Shown: positions 1 through 9,400, numbered from the stretch's first letter. The stretch is 64,000 bases of DNA from Flavobacteriales bacterium (GCA_016779995.1 JADHMO010000004.1:109176-173175), one strand, 5' to 3'. Translations and numbers: made by a program. Notes: generated by a model from the sequence alone, not told the origin.

Positions 1-193
1 TATGAGCACCAATCATTACTTTTTTATCATGCTTACCTTTTTTAACAGCGGTTACATTACCCATATTATCAGTGCGTACCTCATCAACCAAGGGGCTAAC
101 TTCTCTAATTACAATTTCTCTAATTCTTTGCTCGTAACCTGGTGCACCAGCAGCCTCACATATTTCAGCAAGCAGTTTTACATTTATAGACAT
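1..193 (-). CDS. M42-family metallo-aminopeptidase, N-terminal part (cut by window edge)
   Basis: Only the first 64 codons are present; the gene runs off the left edge. Translated from the ATG at 193 it begins MSINVKLLAEICEAAGAPGY, followed by a Gly-Asn-Val stretch and MIGAHM near residue 60. The 'PGxE' loop and the 'xxxGAHMDE' zinc-ligand entry are typical of M42 peptidases (FrvX/deblocking aminopeptidase/endoglucanase-annotated family), cytosolic di-metal enzymes that trim peptides. It lies 12 bp downstream of pyk on the same strand and may be the last gene of that run. The family call rests on a short segment; the remaining zinc ligands lie outside the window. Confidence 0.72.
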   Translation of the reverse strand, partial: MSINVKLLAEICEAAGAPGYEQRIREIVIREVSPLVDEVRTDNMGNVTAVKKGKHDKKVMIGAH

Positions 194-205
194 GTTTAAA
201 ATAGT

Positions 206-1627
206 TTATTTGAGGTAGCTTAACCTCATCATGTTAGTCATTCCTTTTTCCTTAATTGGCATACTAGCAACATTAAGCACTAAGTCTTTGGATTTTAAAT
301 ACCCTTCTTCTCTTAATATTCGCTTAGTATCAGCAACTGTTTCATCAGTGCCTGTTTCGTTGTCATAATAAAAGCCTGTTACCCCCCAAACCAAACTTAA
401 AGTGTTTAAAATAGCATGGTTATTGGTGAAGGCGTAAATTTTACAAGGAGGTCTATGGCTTGAAATTTCGATAGCGTTATAGCCCGAGTGTGTCATAGTT
501 ATTATAGCCTTTGCGCTCACTTGCTCTGCTAGTGTGCAAGAGTGGTAACAGATGGCGTCTGATATAAAGCGTTCGCCGTGTTTCTCTTTCAACTCGTAAG
601 AGCGTATGGTAGAAAATTCTTGCTCTACGTTAGTAATAATCTTACTCATTGTTTCAACCGCTTGTACTGGGAACGCTCCTACGGATGTTTCTCCGCTAAG
701 CATAACAGCGTCCGCGCCATCCATTACTGAGTTGGCAACATCGTTAACCTCTGCTCTTGTGGGTGTTACGTTTTCTGTCATACTCTCTAACATCTGAGTA
801 GCCACAATTACGGGTTTTGCTTTTTCTAGGCAAGCCCTAGCAATTTTCTTTTGTATAACAGGTACTTTCTGCATTGGTATTTCTACTCCCAAATCTCCCC
901 TAGCAATCATAACAGCGTCTGTTACATCAATAATACTGTCAAGATTGTCTAATGCTTCAGGCTTCTCTATTTTTGCCACGACTCTAGCATCGTGGTCAGC
1001 TTTAGAAATGTGGTTCTTAAGCTCTAAAATATCCTGTGCTGAACGCACAAAAGACAAGCCTATCCATTCTATTGGTTGTGTGAGTATAAACTCTAGGTCT
1101 TTTAAGTCCTTTTCTGTTAAACATGGTTGAGAAATTGCTGTATTAGGTAGGTTTACTCCTTTGTTTGAGCTTAATGCCCCACCATGAATTACTTTGGTAG
1201 TTACTGTGTCTTTTTTATTTGTTTTTACAACTTGTATTTGTAGTTTTCCGTCGTTAATTAAAACCATTTCCCCTTCTTTAACATCTTGAGGAAAGTTATC
1301 ATAGTTGATATAAGCTATTTTAGAGTTTCCAACACACTTCTTTGATGTTAAGATAAATTCAGAGCCGTTGACCAATTCAGAACCTTCTTCAATTTCACCA
1401 ACTCTAATTTTTGGCCCTTGTAAATCAGCTAATATAGCTGTATGAACATGAAGTTCTTGGTTAATCTCTTTAATTAATTTAATAATCTCTAAATGTGTTT
1501 TGTGGTCGGCGTGCGAAAAATTTAAACGACACACATTTACCCCTGCTTTAATCATGCTTGTTAAAACATTTTTATTTGTACAAGCGGGACCCATTGTCGC
1601 TACTATTTTGGTGTTATTTTTATTCAT
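206..1627 (-). CDS. pyk: Pyruvate kinase
   Basis: 473 residues, the usual length. Catalyses phosphoenolpyruvate + ADP to pyruvate + ATP, the last step of glycolysis, in the cytosol. Visible motifs: the N-terminal strand KIVATMGPAC with the substrate-binding Arg in NVCRLNFSHA, the metal/phosphate loop MIARGDLGVEIPM near residue 240, and MVATQMLESM-type sequence with the following Thr-Arg-Ala-Glu-Val-Asn-Asp-Val-Ala-Asn signature. The C-terminal domain is complete, ending near SYLK. It starts 2 bp after the stop of the small gene at 1630-2022 and is probably cotranscribed with it and rnc, a conserved Bacteroidota neighbourhood. Confidence 0.97.
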   Translation of the reverse strand: MNKNNTKIVATMGPACTNKNVLTSMIKAGVNVCRLNFSHADHKTHLEIIKLIKEINQELHVHTAILADLQGPKIRVGEIEEGSELVNGSEFILTSKKCVGNSKIAYINYDNFPQDVKEGEMVLINDGKLQIQVVKTNKKDTVTTKVIHGGALSSNKGVNLPNTAISQPCLTEKDLKDLEFILTQPIEWIGLSFVRSAQDILELKNHISKADHDARVVAKIEKPEALDNLDSIIDVTDAVMIARGDLGVEIPMQKVPVIQKKIARACLEKAKPVIVATQMLESMTENVTPTRAEVNDVANSVMDGADAVMLSGETSVGAFPVQAVETMSKIITNVEQEFSTIRSYELKEKHGERFISDAICYHSCTLAEQVSAKAIITMTHSGYNAIEISSHRPPCKIYAFTNNHAILNTLSLVWGVTGFYYDNETGTDETVADTKRILREEGYLKSKDLVLNVASMPIKEKGMTNMMRLSYLK

Positions 1628-1629
1628 AA

Positions 1630-2022
1630 TTAAAATACAAAATGTTCTTTAATCTGTTTATTATCTTCCTCAAACACAGTAAGAACGGACTGTGTTTTAC
1701 GGATTGAACTTATATAATGGCTGACCGTTTTTTCATCCACAGTATTGTGAAATAATATCCAATAGTCTACCTGCTTCTTTTTTGTTATAAGAAATCCATC
1801 TTGGCTTTTGTTAGCAAATAAATAAATAGTATCTAAATCTAACTGGTGCTCATATTGTGAAAACTCCAAATCATCGCCTTTAATATAAGGTTTGGATTTT
1901 TTAAAATCGACGCTTAAGGATTTGTTAATTGTCCAAGCAAACCGAAAGTCTTTCAAATGACAGCTTATACCGAAAAGGGAGAAGCTAGTGTCTAATTCTA
2001 TGCGTAATAACTGTTTTGCCAT
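1630..2022 (-). CDS. IPExxxVDY family protein (unknown function)
   Basis: 130 residues. It shows the family hallmark near residues 77-86 (FLITKKKQVDYWIL), with Ile-Thr-Lys in place of Ile-Pro-Glu but VDY intact, and the N-terminal hydrophobic pattern LxxFRFAW. The family is restricted to Bacteroidota and sits between rnc and pyk, exactly as here (39 bp after rnc, 2 bp before pyk). No catalytic motif, signal peptide or membrane segment is visible. The family and context call is solid; the function is not known. The departure from the IPE consensus may be simple drift. Confidence 0.8.
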   Translation of the reverse strand: MAKQLLRIELDTSFSLFGISCHLKDFRFAWTINKSLSVDFKKSKPYIKGDDLEFSQYEHQLDLDTIYLFANKSQDGFLITKKKQVDYWILFHNTVDEKTVSHYISSIRKTQSVLTVFEEDNKQIKEHFVF

Positions 2023-2061
2023 TTACATTCGCTAAAATAGTCTTTCTGTTTGACATTAATT

Positions 2062-2760
2062 TTATGTTTGAAGTAATTCTTTGAGGGCTCGTTGTGCAGC
2101 TAATTCTTCTGCTCTTTTGATAGAGGTTCCCACAGCGTCAGCATATTTCTTTTGACCTATCATAACCATAACTTCATAGGATTTTTCGTGGTCTTTTCCA
2201 TGGGAAGAAACTAATTTGAATATAACTTGTTTTTTTTGGGCCTGACCCCACTCTAAAAGTTTGCCTTTATGACTAGAAACTTCTTTCACTAGCTGATGAA
2301 TGTCTAAGTGTGGTCGTATGAGTTTGTCTTCAATATAGTTGGAAGTGAATTGATAACCTTTATCTAGGTAAACTGCCCCTATCAAAGCTTCTAAAGCGTT
2401 ACCAAATATGGAGCGATTAGAGTTTACTTGGTGTTTTAATACGGTGTTAAGATTAATTTGAAGTGCTATGGTGTTCAGTGTCTTTCGGCTAACTATTTTG
2501 GAGCGTGTTTGGGTAAGAAACCCCTCGTTTTCATCAGGAAATTCTCGAAAAACAAAATCGGCAACGACTGAACCAAAAATAGCATCTCCCAAAAACTCTA
2601 ATCTTTCGTTATGTACTATACGACCTCTTACAGATTTGTGGGTAAGGGCTTCTTGGTAAAGGTTAATGTCTTTGGGATAAAAACCTAAAATCTTGAATAA
2701 CTGCTTTTCTTGTGGGGTTTTGGAAATAAATGTTTGTTTGAAAAAACGAAACAAATCCAT
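2062..2760 (-). CDS. rnc: Ribonuclease III
   Basis: 232 residues. Endonuclease that cuts double-stranded RNA in rRNA and mRNA maturation. The RNase III signature NERLEFLGDAIFGSVV (residues about 52-67) carries the catalytic Glu/Asp pair, and a second acidic cluster is seen at NALEALIGAVYLD. A C-terminal dsRNA-binding domain (about 160-230) ends with RAEELAAQRALKELL, the typical third helix. Its ATG shares one base with the fabF stop (TAATG), so the two genes are translationally linked. Confidence 0.96.
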   Translation of the reverse strand: MDLFRFFKQTFISKTPQEKQLFKILGFYPKDINLYQEALTHKSVRGRIVHNERLEFLGDAIFGSVVADFVFREFPDENEGFLTQTRSKIVSRKTLNTIALQINLNTVLKHQVNSNRSIFGNALEALIGAVYLDKGYQFTSNYIEDKLIRPHLDIHQLVKEVSSHKGKLLEWGQAQKKQVIFKLVSSHGKDHEKSYEVMVMIGQKKYADAVGTSIKRAEELAAQRALKELLQT

Positions 2761-4004
2761 TAAACTTTTTTAACCATTACACAGGCATTATGACCACCAA
2801 ATCCAAAGGTGTTGGAAATGGCTGTTCTTACTTCTCTTTTTTGAGCCTTATTGAAGGTGTAATTCAAGGATGAATCAATTTCAGGGTCATCTGTAAAGTG
2901 ATTTATCGTTGGTGGCACAACATTATTTTTAACGGATAGAATCGCTGCTATTGTTTCAACCGCTCCTGCAGCTCCCAAAAGATGACCAGTCATTGATTTA
3001 GTAGAACTGATATTTAGATTTTTAGCATGGTCTCCAAAAACATTTTGTATCGCTTTTATTTCTGCTATATCGCCTAGGGGAGTTGATGTTCCGTGAACAT
3101 TAACGTAATCTACATCTTCAGGTGCCATATTAGCGTCTTCAATAGCTAATCGCATAACATTCGTCGCTCCTATACCATCGGGGTGTGGTGCTGTTATGTG
3201 GTGGGCGTCTGCGGTCATAGCACCTCCTACGATTTCTGCATAGATATTAGCACCACGAGCAACAGCATGTTCATATTCTTCTAGAATAAGAGCTCCTGCA
3301 CCTTCTCCAAGAACGAAGCCTTCTCTGTCTTTATCGAAAGGACGAGATGCTGTTTGTGGAGAATCGTTTCTAGTCGATAGAGCGTGCATGGCATTAAACC
3401 CTCCTACTCCAGCTTCATTAATTGAAGCCTCTGAACCACCAGAAATAAATATATCAGCTTTTCCCCATTTTATATAGTTAAATGCGTCAATTAAGGCGTG
3501 AGTTGATGATGCACAAGCTGAAACTGTTGCGAAATTAGGTCCTCTAAAACCGTATTTGATGGAAATGTGTCCAGCCGCTATATCGGCAATCATTTTTGGA
3601 ATAAAGAAAGGATTGAATCGAGGAACACCTGAGCCGGTAGCAAAATCACCGCACTCTTTTAAAAATGTATCTAATCCTCCAATTCCTGAACCCCAAATGA
3701 CCCCTGCTCGGTCTAAATCTATTTGTTCTAAGTCAAGCTTTGAATCAGCCATAGCCTCAGATACTGCAACCATAGCGTATATGGCATACATATCTAATTT
3801 ACGCGCTTCTTTTCTATCTAAAAAGTCTGTTGGCGCAAAGTCTTTGACTTCACACGCAAACTGAGTTTTAAATTGTGTAGAATCAAAACGAGTAATGGGT
3901 CCTGCTCCACTTACACCATCTAGCAAATTTCTCCAAAAATCGGAAATATTATTGCCTACAGGTGTGAGCGCACCTAAACCGGTAACTACGACTCGCCTGG
4001 ACAT
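2760..4004 (-). CDS. fabF: 3-oxoacyl-[acyl-carrier-protein] synthase II
   Basis: 414 residues, full length. Condenses malonyl-ACP with acyl-ACP in fatty-acid elongation. The catalytic triad is intact: Cys164 in SACASSTHA, His304 in VNVHGTSTPLGD and His341 in TGHLLGAAGAVE. The C-terminal FGFGGHNA glycine loop is present. It lies 16 bp downstream of acpP and overlaps rnc by one base, giving the operon acpP-fabF-rnc-IPExxxVDY-pyk(-M42 peptidase) read leftwards. Confidence 0.97.
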   Translation of the reverse strand: MSRRVVVTGLGALTPVGNNISDFWRNLLDGVSGAGPITRFDSTQFKTQFACEVKDFAPTDFLDRKEARKLDMYAIYAMVAVSEAMADSKLDLEQIDLDRAGVIWGSGIGGLDTFLKECGDFATGSGVPRFNPFFIPKMIADIAAGHISIKYGFRGPNFATVSACASSTHALIDAFNYIKWGKADIFISGGSEASINEAGVGGFNAMHALSTRNDSPQTASRPFDKDREGFVLGEGAGALILEEYEHAVARGANIYAEIVGGAMTADAHHITAPHPDGIGATNVMRLAIEDANMAPEDVDYVNVHGTSTPLGDIAEIKAIQNVFGDHAKNLNISSTKSMTGHLLGAAGAVETIAAILSVKNNVVPPTINHFTDDPEIDSSLNYTFNKAQKREVRTAISNTFGFGGHNACVMVKKV

Positions 4005-4020
4005 AACTGATTGTAGTTAA

Positions 4021-4251
4021 TTAAGCTTTTTCTATAAACGATATGGCATCGCCAACAGTAGCAATTGCTTCTGCTTGATCGTCTGGAATTTGAATGTCGA
4101 ATTCTTTTTCAAACTCCATTATAAGTTCAACAGTATCTAATGAATCAGCACCTAAATCATTAGTGAAACTTGCTTCTGAAGTTACTTCAGCTTCGTCAAC
4201 ACCTAATTTATCTACTATAATTGCTTTTACTTTTGTTGCAGTATCAGACAT
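4021..4251 (-). CDS. acpP: Acyl carrier protein
   Basis: 76 residues, acidic. The 4'-phosphopantetheine attachment site is Ser37 in [14 protein letters not shown], followed by helix [16 protein letters not shown]. It carries growing acyl chains for FabF and the other fatty-acid synthase enzymes. First gene of the leftward operon; the divergent neighbour is purN. The start ATG at 4251 gives the canonical N-terminus [12 protein letters not shown]. Confidence 0.97.
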   Translation of the reverse strand: MSDTATKVKAIIVDKLGVDEAEVTSEASFTNDLGADSLDTVELIMEFEKEFDIQIPDDQAEAIATVGDAISFIEKA

Positions 4252-4276
4252 GAATTGTTGTTTTTATATTAAGATG

Positions 4277-4307
4277 CAAATAAATACACTTTTTGAATAT
4301 AAAACAA
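4277..4307 (-). promoter_or_regulatory. Probable acpP operon promoter
   Basis: On the minus strand a TTG (4305-4307) is followed 20 bp later by TTTATTTG (4277-4284), five of six matches to the Bacteroidota -7 element TAnnTTTG, at the expected -33/-7 spacing and about 25 bp ahead of the acpP start. Inferred by eye only; the surrounding region is AT-rich. Confidence 0.42.
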
Positions 4308-4380
4308 GTCATCTGACTTAGTATTATTAAAATAATTGTCTATTTCTTTAAAATAGTTGTTCTATTTTTGGGTAACAAGA

Positions 4381-4959
4381 ATGAGTAAATATAAAATTGC
4401 AATATTAGTTTCTGGAACAGGCACAAACGCTGTTAATATTATCGAGTATTTCGAAAAAAACAGTGTCGCTGACGTTGTCCTTGTTATTAGCAACAAAACG
4501 GACGCTTTAGCAATCGAAAAAGTGCAAAACAAAGGTGTTAAAACAGTTGTTTTTAACAATGAATCGTTTAAAAAGAATGGTACGGTTTTAGATTATTTGA
4601 GGTCTCAGTCCATTGATTTTATTGTTCTAGCAGGATTTTTAATGAAAGTCCCTAATGATATAATACATGCTTATCCTAATAAAATAGTAAACTTACACCC
4701 TTCTTTATTGCCTAAATATGGTGGTAAAGGTATGTATGGGAAGCATGTTCATAGGGCTGTAATTGAAGCTCAAGAGTCTGAAAGTGGAATAAGCATCCAT
4801 TTTGTTAACGAGGAATATGATGAAGGCGCAATCATATTTCAAGCCAAAGTAAGTGTTGAAAAAGGGGATAGTGTTGAGGTGTTAGCCCAAAAAATACAGC
4901 AATTGGAGCACCGTTTTTTTCCAAAGGTAATTGAACAAGTTATTAGTAAATCATTATGA
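4381..4959 (+). CDS. purN: Phosphoribosylglycinamide formyltransferase
   Basis: 192 residues from the ATG at 4381, which places the Rossmann strand (KIAILVSGTGTN) at the very N-terminus as in the family; an upstream in-frame ATG would add eight unlikely residues. Transfers the formyl group of 10-formyl-THF to GAR in purine synthesis. Catalytic residues are Asn104 and His106 in NLHPSLLPKY and Asp147 in EEYDEGAIIF; the phosphate loop is SGTGTN. It overlaps rnhA by 4 bp (ATGA) and is divergent from acpP. Confidence 0.95.
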   Translation: MSKYKIAILVSGTGTNAVNIIEYFEKNSVADVVLVISNKTDALAIEKVQNKGVKTVVFNNESFKKNGTVLDYLRSQSIDFIVLAGFLMKVPNDIIHAYPNKIVNLHPSLLPKYGGKGMYGKHVHRAVIEAQESESGISIHFVNEEYDEGAIIFQAKVSVEKGDSVEVLAQKIQQLEHRFFPKVIEQVISKSL

Positions 4960-5435
4960 GTATTAGAATATATACGGATGGTTCAGCAAAGGGAAACCCT
5001 GGTCCTGGCGGATATGGGATTGTTTTATTGTCAGATGAGGGGCACCGCAAAGAAGTAGCTAAGGGTTATCGCAAAACAACAAACAATAGAATGGAATTAC
5101 TGAGTGTAATCGTTGCATTAGAGATGCTTAAGGCTAGGCCAATGGATGTATTAGTTTATTCTGACTCTAAATACGTTGTTGATGCCGTCGAAAAAAAATG
5201 GGTGTTTAATTGGGAAAAAAAGTATTTTGATAAAAAGAAAAACGTTGATTTATGGAAACGCTTTTTGATTGTTTATCGACAACATAATGTCAAGTTTATT
5301 TGGGTTAAGGGACATGCCAATAATGTTGAAAACGAGCGTTGCGATAAACTAGCCGTAGCCGCCGCCGAAGCCGAACAACACCATGATATTGACAAGGGTT
5401 ACGAAACCCAAGCTCAAAACCCAAGCCTATTATAA
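4956..5435 (+). CDS. rnhA: Ribonuclease HI
   Basis: 159 residues. Degrades the RNA strand of RNA-DNA hybrids. The four catalytic carboxylates are visible: Asp in IYTDGSAKGNPGPGG, Glu in NNRMELLSV, Asp in VYSDSKYVV and Asp in NERCDKLA. It has the His in KGHANNVENE and a short acidic/His tail after the core. It shares the ATGA overlap with purN, so it is probably cotranslated. Its 3' end overlaps the convergent M1 aminopeptidase gene by 6 bp. Confidence 0.95.
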   Translation: MSIRIYTDGSAKGNPGPGGYGIVLLSDEGHRKEVAKGYRKTTNNRMELLSVIVALEMLKARPMDVLVYSDSKYVVDAVEKKWVFNWEKKYFDKKKNVDLWKRFLIVYRQHNVKFIWVKGHANNVENERCDKLAVAAAEAEQHHDIDKGYETQAQNPSLL

Positions 5436-7898
5436 TAAGGGCTCTATACGAACGAGAGTTTCTTTGGCTCTTAACTTTAGCTCCTTATTTTTTTCGTTTT
5501 TAAGCATGCTTTGTATCGTTTCTTCTAAGTCAGCAAAACGATACTTACTTACCTCAGCCATCCAAGATTTAGAATCTTTAAGCGATTCTACTAGCACCTC
5601 AGTACCATCTAAAACTAAACTCAATTCTTGGTTTTTTAAATACAAAACATAATACGCCGAAATATAATATAAGTCAAGAGTGTTATTTGTGTTTAGCTTG
5701 TCTGTAAAAAATGTATTCTTATCCACTCCTCCGTGTTCGACATATAGCTTTGCAACATCATAAGGCAGCTCTTTTTCTAAACTTGGTGCTACAGATAACG
5801 CCTGTTGATAATCAACCTGTGACAATCCGTATAATCCTGATGCTGCCATAAGTAATGATTTTTCTTGAATTGCTGACTCAAAAAGAGGGGTAAGTTCAGA
5901 ATTATCTTCTTGTTGAGCTAAAAGTGTTAGGGCTGAAGAGCGAACCTTGGTTGGATTGTTTTCTTGAGTGGCTTGTTGCTTTATTAATTCTGATATATCT
6001 TCAATACTTTCTAAAGCATTTGCTTTTTGAAGCGCCAATAAACGTATTCCCCAAAAGTCATGTGTTAAAGCGTTTTGTATAGCTGCTATGGTGCTTTTTT
6101 CACTGATGTTGTCTAACGCTATCTTGCTGTCCATGTATAATGGTGCTTTGAGTTGTTCTAACCACCATTCGTCTGGTTTTTCGTCAAAAATTTCTGCTAA
6201 CAAAACGTGTTCTGCATCTACAATAACATTGGTAGGTTTTTCTTCTACATCAAAATAATAGTCTTGTTGGTGAGAGTTCATTTCCACCAAATGACGTTTA
6301 GGCACACCGTTTTCATAAACGTCTATATAAAATGACAGTCTGTGAATAGGTGTGGTTGTTTTATCTTGTATTTGCTCTAACTTAACTATTTGTTGTTTGT
6401 TGTCTGCGTCGTATTCATAGTCTATAACTAGAAGGGGGTGACCAGACGCCAAAAACCATTGATTAAAAAACCAATTTAAATCTTCTCCACATACCTCTTC
6501 CATGGCAATCCGTAATTGATGTATTTCTACCGTGCTAAACGCATTGTCATTGAGGTATTTTTTTAATCCTTTATAAAAGGCTTCATCACCTAAGTAATAT
6601 CGCAACATGTGTAAGACTCGACCTCCTTTAGCGTATGAGTGATTGTCGAACATATCTTCTTTATCTAAGTAGTTAAATCGAATCATATCTACTTGTTTGC
6701 GCTGAGACTCTCTCAGGTAATTGTTTAAGTCTGCATCTAAATGCATATCTGCTTCCATACGACCAAAACCTTTTTCTCTCCAGATGTACTCCCCATAAGT
6801 AGCAAAAGATTCGTTAAGGGGTAGGTTAGCCCACGACTCACAAGTCACCAAGTCACCAAACCAATGGTGAAATAATTCATGAGCAATGATGTCTTCTTCG
6901 TGGTCATCTAGCAATTCTCTATCTGTCATTTGAACAAACTCTCCATAGATAACAGCCGTTGTGTTTTCCATCGCGCCAGAAACAAAGTCTCTAACTATAA
7001 TTTGAGCGTATTTTTCCCAAGGGTACTCTACACCAAGTATTTCCGAAAAATGGGCTATCATTTGTGGGGTTCTTCCAAAGATTGCTCTTGCAAAAGAGTG
7101 ATAGTCGTCTTCTAGGTAATAATCTACCTCAATATCTTTCCATTTATCAGAAGTGATGTTAAAGTCTCCAACACCTAACATAGCAAGGTAAGGAGTGTGG
7201 GCTAATTTCTGCTCCCAAAAATCTGTTCTGGTGCCGTCTCCATTTTTTTCTGACTTCACCAAAAGGCCATTTGACAAGGTAACAAACTCGTCTTTTACGG
7301 TTATAGCGATGTTTTGAGTCATGCGTTCGTTAGGCTTATCTATGGTAGGAAACCAACATGAACTAGCTTCTGTCTCTCCTTGTGTCCAAATTTGTTGGGG
7401 TTTATCTTCCTCACCTAGTGGGTTGATAAAGTATAGACCCTTTGCATCGGTAATGGCGTCGCTACCTTCTATTTTTAGGTCATTAGGCTTGGCGGTATAA
7501 TCAATGTTTATGATGTATTTCTCGTTTCTTTGATACTCTCTGTCTAGCTGAATGAATAGTTGCAAACTATCGTACTCAAAAGAAAGCTCTTTTCCGTTCA
7601 TATTTATAGAGTGGATATCAAAACCTTTAGCGTCTAAAATTAGTTCGTTGGTAGAGTAAAAATAGGGGCTTATTGTGAGTTCTGCTTGTCCCAATAAGTG
7701 TTGTTTTTCCCAATTAAAACTTACGGCCAAATTGGTGTGAATGACATCGCTAAGACGTGTTGCTGAGGGGTTATATATTTCTTTTTCTTTAGAGATATTG
7801 TCTGAATTGACCTGATTTTGTGTAGAGCTAGTGCCTAATAATAGGGCTAGAGCCAAAGCTAGAATAGCTTCCATATTGGTATATTTTTTAGTGTGCAT
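5430..7898 (-). CDS. Secreted M1-family zinc aminopeptidase
   Basis: 822 residues. A Lys-rich start and hydrophobic segment (residues 9-22, AILALALALLLG) form a signal peptide, so the product is exported. The gluzincin core is intact: GAMEN at 308-312, HELFHH with zinc ligands His340 and His344, and Glu363 nineteen residues later in LNESFATYGE. An ERAP1-like/HEAT-rich C-terminal half follows. It removes N-terminal residues from peptides in the periplasm or outside the cell. The ATG at 7898 is preferred over an internal Met (codon 9) because it supplies the positive charge of the signal peptide. Divergent from the biotin carrier gene, convergent with rnhA. Confidence 0.9.
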   Translation of the reverse strand: MHTKKYTNMEAILALALALLLGTSSTQNQVNSDNISKEKEIYNPSATRLSDVIHTNLAVSFNWEKQHLLGQAELTISPYFYSTNELILDAKGFDIHSINMNGKELSFEYDSLQLFIQLDREYQRNEKYIINIDYTAKPNDLKIEGSDAITDAKGLYFINPLGEEDKPQQIWTQGETEASSCWFPTIDKPNERMTQNIAITVKDEFVTLSNGLLVKSEKNGDGTRTDFWEQKLAHTPYLAMLGVGDFNITSDKWKDIEVDYYLEDDYHSFARAIFGRTPQMIAHFSEILGVEYPWEKYAQIIVRDFVSGAMENTTAVIYGEFVQMTDRELLDDHEEDIIAHELFHHWFGDLVTCESWANLPLNESFATYGEYIWREKGFGRMEADMHLDADLNNYLRESQRKQVDMIRFNYLDKEDMFDNHSYAKGGRVLHMLRYYLGDEAFYKGLKKYLNDNAFSTVEIHQLRIAMEEVCGEDLNWFFNQWFLASGHPLLVIDYEYDADNKQQIVKLEQIQDKTTTPIHRLSFYIDVYENGVPKRHLVEMNSHQQDYYFDVEEKPTNVIVDAEHVLLAEIFDEKPDEWWLEQLKAPLYMDSKIALDNISEKSTIAAIQNALTHDFWGIRLLALQKANALESIEDISELIKQQATQENNPTKVRSSALTLLAQQEDNSELTPLFESAIQEKSLLMAASGLYGLSQVDYQQALSVAPSLEKELPYDVAKLYVEHGGVDKNTFFTDKLNTNNTLDLYYISAYYVLYLKNQELSLVLDGTEVLVESLKDSKSWMAEVSKYRFADLEETIQSMLKNEKNKELKLRAKETLVRIEPLL

Positions 7899-7932
7899 AA
7901 AAATAAGAAGAATTCTTTGCTAAATTTGTCAA

Positions 7933-8400
7933 ATGAAAGGGATTGTAAATACACGTTTTGATTTTGTGTTAGATGAGGTGGTTAACTGGGATATCGTCGA
8001 AGTTAAAGAAGGTCGCTTTCACATTGTTTACAATAACAAATCTTTTGTAGCCGATGTTTTAACACATGACAGAAAAAGCAAAACCTTTGAAATTGCCATC
8101 AATAACAACACTTACTCCGTACAACTGAAAGATCGTTTTGATGAATTGCTTCACGATTTGGGTATGGACGCTGGAAACTCCAATAAAGACAATGATGTCA
8201 AAGCGCCTATGCCGGGAAGGGTTCTTGAAATTCTTGTTAAGGAGGGAGATGCTGTTGCTGAAGGCGACGGTTTAATTGTTTTAGAAGCCATGAAGATGGA
8301 GAATATTATCAAATCAACAAGGAAAGGCGTGTTAAAACACATTCAAACGGCTGAAGGGGATAGTGTTGAAAAAAATGCTGTTCTATTATCTTACGAATAG
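7933..8400 (+). CDS. Biotin carboxyl carrier protein (acyl-CoA carboxylase type)
   Basis: 155 residues. The C-terminal biotinyl domain (about 88-155) has the canonical EAMKMEN with biotinyl-Lys121, preceded by APMPGRV and a KEGDAVAEGD turn. The N-terminal 80 residues resemble the linker found in Bacteroidota acetyl/propionyl-CoA carboxylase or pyruvate/oxaloacetate-type carriers. It shuttles carboxyl groups between carboxylase and carboxyltransferase subunits, which are not in the window. Divergent from the M1 peptidase, 1 bp short of the convergent PfkB gene. Which carboxylase it serves cannot be told from sequence. Confidence 0.85.
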   Translation: MKGIVNTRFDFVLDEVVNWDIVEVKEGRFHIVYNNKSFVADVLTHDRKSKTFEIAINNNTYSVQLKDRFDELLHDLGMDAGNSNKDNDVKAPMPGRVLEILVKEGDAVAEGDGLIVLEAMKMENIIKSTRKGVLKHIQTAEGDSVEKNAVLLSYE

Positions 8401-8401
8401 C

Positions 8402-9325
8402 TTAAACCAGCTGAATATCAAACTGTACTAAATCTACAAACTGGCTTATTCTGTCATTAACTTCCTGCATATCTAAGCCATTCATTCGCTCTGTACCGAA
8501 CTTCTCAACACAAAATGACGCCATAGCAGAACCAATTATTACTGCTCTTTTCATATTCTCAAAAGAATAATCTTTAGTAGCACACAAATGCCCCACAAAT
8601 CCACCTGCAAAGGTGTCGCCTGCTCCTGTTGGGTCAAACACTTCCTCTAAAGGCAAGGCTGGAGCAAAGAACACTTCCTTTTCATTGAATAGTAAGGCTC
8701 CGTGTTCTCCTTTTTTAATAATTAAAAACTTAGGGCCAAAGGATAGAATTTTTTTAGCCGCTTTAACCAGTGAATATTCTCCTGAAAGCTGACGTGCTTC
8801 TTCGTCATTAATGGTTAGTACGTCAATATTTTTTAGAGCAATCATTAAATCATCCATAAAGTTGTCCATCCAAAAGTTCATGGTGTCAAGAACGATTAGC
8901 TTAGGACGCTCTTGCAGTTGGTCTAAAACTTTTTGCTGTATGCTTGGCATTAAGTTTCCTAACATTAAGCAGTCGCAATTTTGATAAGAATTAGGAACTA
9001 CAGGATTAAAACTTTCTAAAACATTGAGCTGAGTATCTAAGGTATCTCTAGAGTTCATATCGTTGTGGTAACGACCAGACCAAAAGAATGTTTTTTCGTT
9101 TTCTTTGATTTGTAAGCCCTCAGTATTTACGTTGTGATTATGCATCATATCAATTGCGTCTTTAGGGAAATCCTCTCCTACAACAGAAACTAAATTTATT
9201 TTATCATAAAATTTAGAGGCAGACAAGCCAATATAGGTTGCTGCACCGCCAACTATTTTATCTGTTTTTCCGAATGGAGTCTCGATAGCGTCAAAAGCAA
9301 CCGTACCTACAACTAATAAGCTCAT
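8402..9325 (-). CDS. PfkB-family carbohydrate/nucleoside kinase
   Basis: 307 residues. PfkB signature 2 is clear: DPTGAGDTFAGGFVGHL near residue 230, with catalytic Asp in GAGD; the N-terminal glycine motif GGAATYIGLSASKF is also present. It phosphorylates a sugar or nucleoside with ATP. The sequence resembles the Bacteroidota 'sugar kinase' group near adenosine/ribokinase, but substrate cannot be assigned. Monocistronic; a perfect TAnnTTTG match (TATATTTG, minus strand, 9349-9356) lies 24 bp upstream of the start. Confidence 0.85.
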   Translation of the reverse strand: MSLLVVGTVAFDAIETPFGKTDKIVGGAATYIGLSASKFYDKINLVSVVGEDFPKDAIDMMHNHNVNTEGLQIKENEKTFFWSGRYHNDMNSRDTLDTQLNVLESFNPVVPNSYQNCDCLMLGNLMPSIQQKVLDQLQERPKLIVLDTMNFWMDNFMDDLMIALKNIDVLTINDEEARQLSGEYSLVKAAKKILSFGPKFLIIKKGEHGALLFNEKEVFFAPALPLEEVFDPTGAGDTFAGGFVGHLCATKDYSFENMKRAVIIGSAMASFCVEKFGTERMNGLDMQEVNDRISQFVDLVQFDIQLV

Positions 9326-9400
9326 TTTATCTATTTTTTTTATTTTGGCAAATATATTGCATAATTATTAGCATTGTACTAATATTGCAAACTGATTTTT

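Noticed and set aside
2..199. Plus-strand open frame at the left edge
   Set aside because: The opposite strand encodes a clear M42 peptidase N-terminus ending in the expected zinc-site region; the plus frame has no family features.
4363..4370. TATTTTTG 10 nt before the purN start
   Set aside because: A perfect TAnnTTTG match, but so close to the ATG that it would give almost no leader, and no -33 element at a suitable distance is visible; chance is likely in this AT-rich gap.
7921..7928. TAAATTTG immediately before the biotin carrier gene
   Set aside because: It would imply a leaderless transcript; there is no upstream -33 TTG. Possible but unsupported.
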